NCBI GenBank assembly: GCA_030152675.1
Contig: JASLIY010000282.1
Coordinates: 1-14,075 of the forward strand
Length of the DNA: 14,075 bases
Reading direction: 5' to 3'
DNA from: Acinetobacter sp.
Lineage (GTDB): Bacteria; Pseudomonadota; Gammaproteobacteria; Pseudomonadales; Moraxellaceae
Notes under the pieces: model-generated
What the model was told of the DNA's origin: nothing
Database searches by the model: none
The model's input: the letters and a program-made list of their open reading frames with translations, nothing else
Position numbers and translations under genes: made by a program
Part shown: positions 13,806-14,075 of the stretch, one piece after another
Numbering within the stretch: the stretch's first letter is position 1
How the letters are laid out: each line of letters begins with the position of its first letter

Positions 13806-13822
13806 GGGTCTGTTGACAATTC
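13806..13822. other. GGGTCTGTTGACAATTC, possible insertion-sequence tip
   Basis: The sequence after CCTA at 13802-13805 has the look of IS terminal repeats that begin GGGTCTGTTGACA, but no partner repeat or transposase is present. It also contains a TTGACA -35-like hexamer without a -10 at the proper distance. Recorded as tentative. Confidence 0.2.
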
Positions 13823-13864
13823 ATAATAGATTAGCAGGCACATACATAGAACATGATCCCATTT

Positions 13865-13904
13865 TTGACATCCTCCCCCACCTACGCTGATGCTAGGAGG
13901 GGGA
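13865..13904 (-). repeat. Right-end hairpin of an IS200/IS605-type element (omegaRNA 3' end)
   Basis: CCCCC (13875-13879) and GGGGG (13899-13903) enclose CCTA/TAGG and a GC-TGAT-GC tip, a strong imperfect hairpin overlapping the tnpB stop codon. On the minus strand it is followed by GAGGATGTCA, a plausible right-end cleavage region. Such subterminal hairpins mark IS200/IS605 right ends and form the conserved 3' part of the TnpB guide RNA. The precise boundary is uncertain by a few bases. Confidence 0.6.
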
Positions 13905-14075
13905 TTCCTACTGTTAGACGCTCATGTCCGAGCGCGAGTATATTCAGTGCCGCATTTCGATCGCGGGATTCATGCAATGTACCGCATTCCATGCACTGCC
14001 ATGCTCTTATTCCAAGATCTGCTCTACCTTTCGGACTGCTGCTTGATATGCTCTTGCAGCTCGAACACATTTGGG
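13882..14075 (-). CDS. tnpB: TnpB, IS200/IS605 family RNA-guided nuclease, C-terminal end (5' part outside window)
   Basis: Only about the last 63 codons are in the window; the frame stays open to the right edge, so the true start lies beyond it. The piece shows the TnpB zinc ribbon, CSSC then CMEC (four Cys), followed by GTLHESRDRNAALNIL, which carries the last RuvC aspartate within the usual D-R-D-x-N-A-A motif, then LTVGIP. TnpB is a transposon-encoded RNA-guided DNA endonuclease that uses an RNA from the 3' end of its own gene and the right end of the element. HESRD here stands where many relatives have HDRD. Whether the gene is intact upstream, or has a tnpA partner, cannot be seen. Confidence 0.88.
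   Translation of the reverse strand, partial: QMCSSCKSISSSSPKGRADLGIRAWQCMECGTLHESRDRNAALNILALGHERLTVGIPLLASA

Noticed and set aside
13616..13843. 75-codon antisense frame over the VF530-family gene
   Set aside because: The sense frame matches a conserved family throughout; the antisense frame has no support.
1..14075. CRISPR array or defence-system genes
   Set aside because: No regularly spaced repeats and no cas, restriction, toxin-antitoxin or abortive-infection domains were found; TnpB is the only nuclease and belongs to a transposon.

Overview
The window looks like chromosomal DNA of a gammaproteobacterium in the Moraxellaceae, most probably Acinetobacter. This is inferred from the gene set (dadA/dadX beside an Lrp-type regulator, a beta-alanine transaminase/MmsA pair, a VF530-family small protein) and from AT-rich spacers carrying short CCTCCC-type palindromes. 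Species cannot be assigned from the sequence alone.

Layout. (1) 204-3808, minus strand: a tight four-gene catabolic operon read hydratase > acylating acetaldehyde dehydrogenase > 4-hydroxy-2-oxovalerate aldolase > C-C bond hydrolase, closed by a strong terminator at 140-174. It is the lower half of a meta-cleavage pathway, yet no ring-cleavage dioxygenase lies in the window. (2) 4160-5095, minus: a LysR-type regulator with its own terminator (4028-4063), divergent from (3) 5220-9743, plus: a beta-alanine:pyruvate aminotransferase, a CoA-acylating (methyl)malonate-semialdehyde dehydrogenase and a 12-TM amino acid permease. The 124-bp divergent spacer holds a perfect LysR-type palindrome. (4) 9744-10009: a convergent spacer with hairpins, a repeated 13-mer and what looks like one end of a decayed IS3-family element. 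(5) 10010-10477, minus: an Lrp/AsnC regulator divergent from (6) dadA (10617-11876) and dadX (11913-13163), plus. (7) 13265-13340: tRNA-Gly(GCC) with promoter and terminator. (8) 13548-13784: a VF530/DUF2132 small protein. (9) 13865-14075, minus: the 3' end of an IS200/IS605-type tnpB with its right-end hairpin.

How they work together (inference). The transaminase moves the amino group of beta-alanine onto pyruvate, giving malonate semialdehyde and L-alanine. MmsA converts the semialdehyde to acetyl-CoA, CO2 and NADH. DadX racemises the L-alanine and DadA oxidises D-alanine back to pyruvate plus ammonia, so regions 3 and 6 together would form a closed pyruvate cycle. The meta-cleavage operon also ends in pyruvate plus acetyl-CoA. 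The window therefore reads as a cluster of peripheral catabolic modules that all deliver C2/C3 units to central metabolism, each beside a local regulator.

I saw no CRISPR array, defence island, phage genes or convincing new multigene system. The least ordinary items are the low-complexity insertion inside the alanine racemase, the hairpin and tandem duplication between the transaminase and dehydrogenase genes, the phased direct repeats before dadA, the orphan lower meta-cleavage operon, and the TnpB/omegaRNA end at the right edge.
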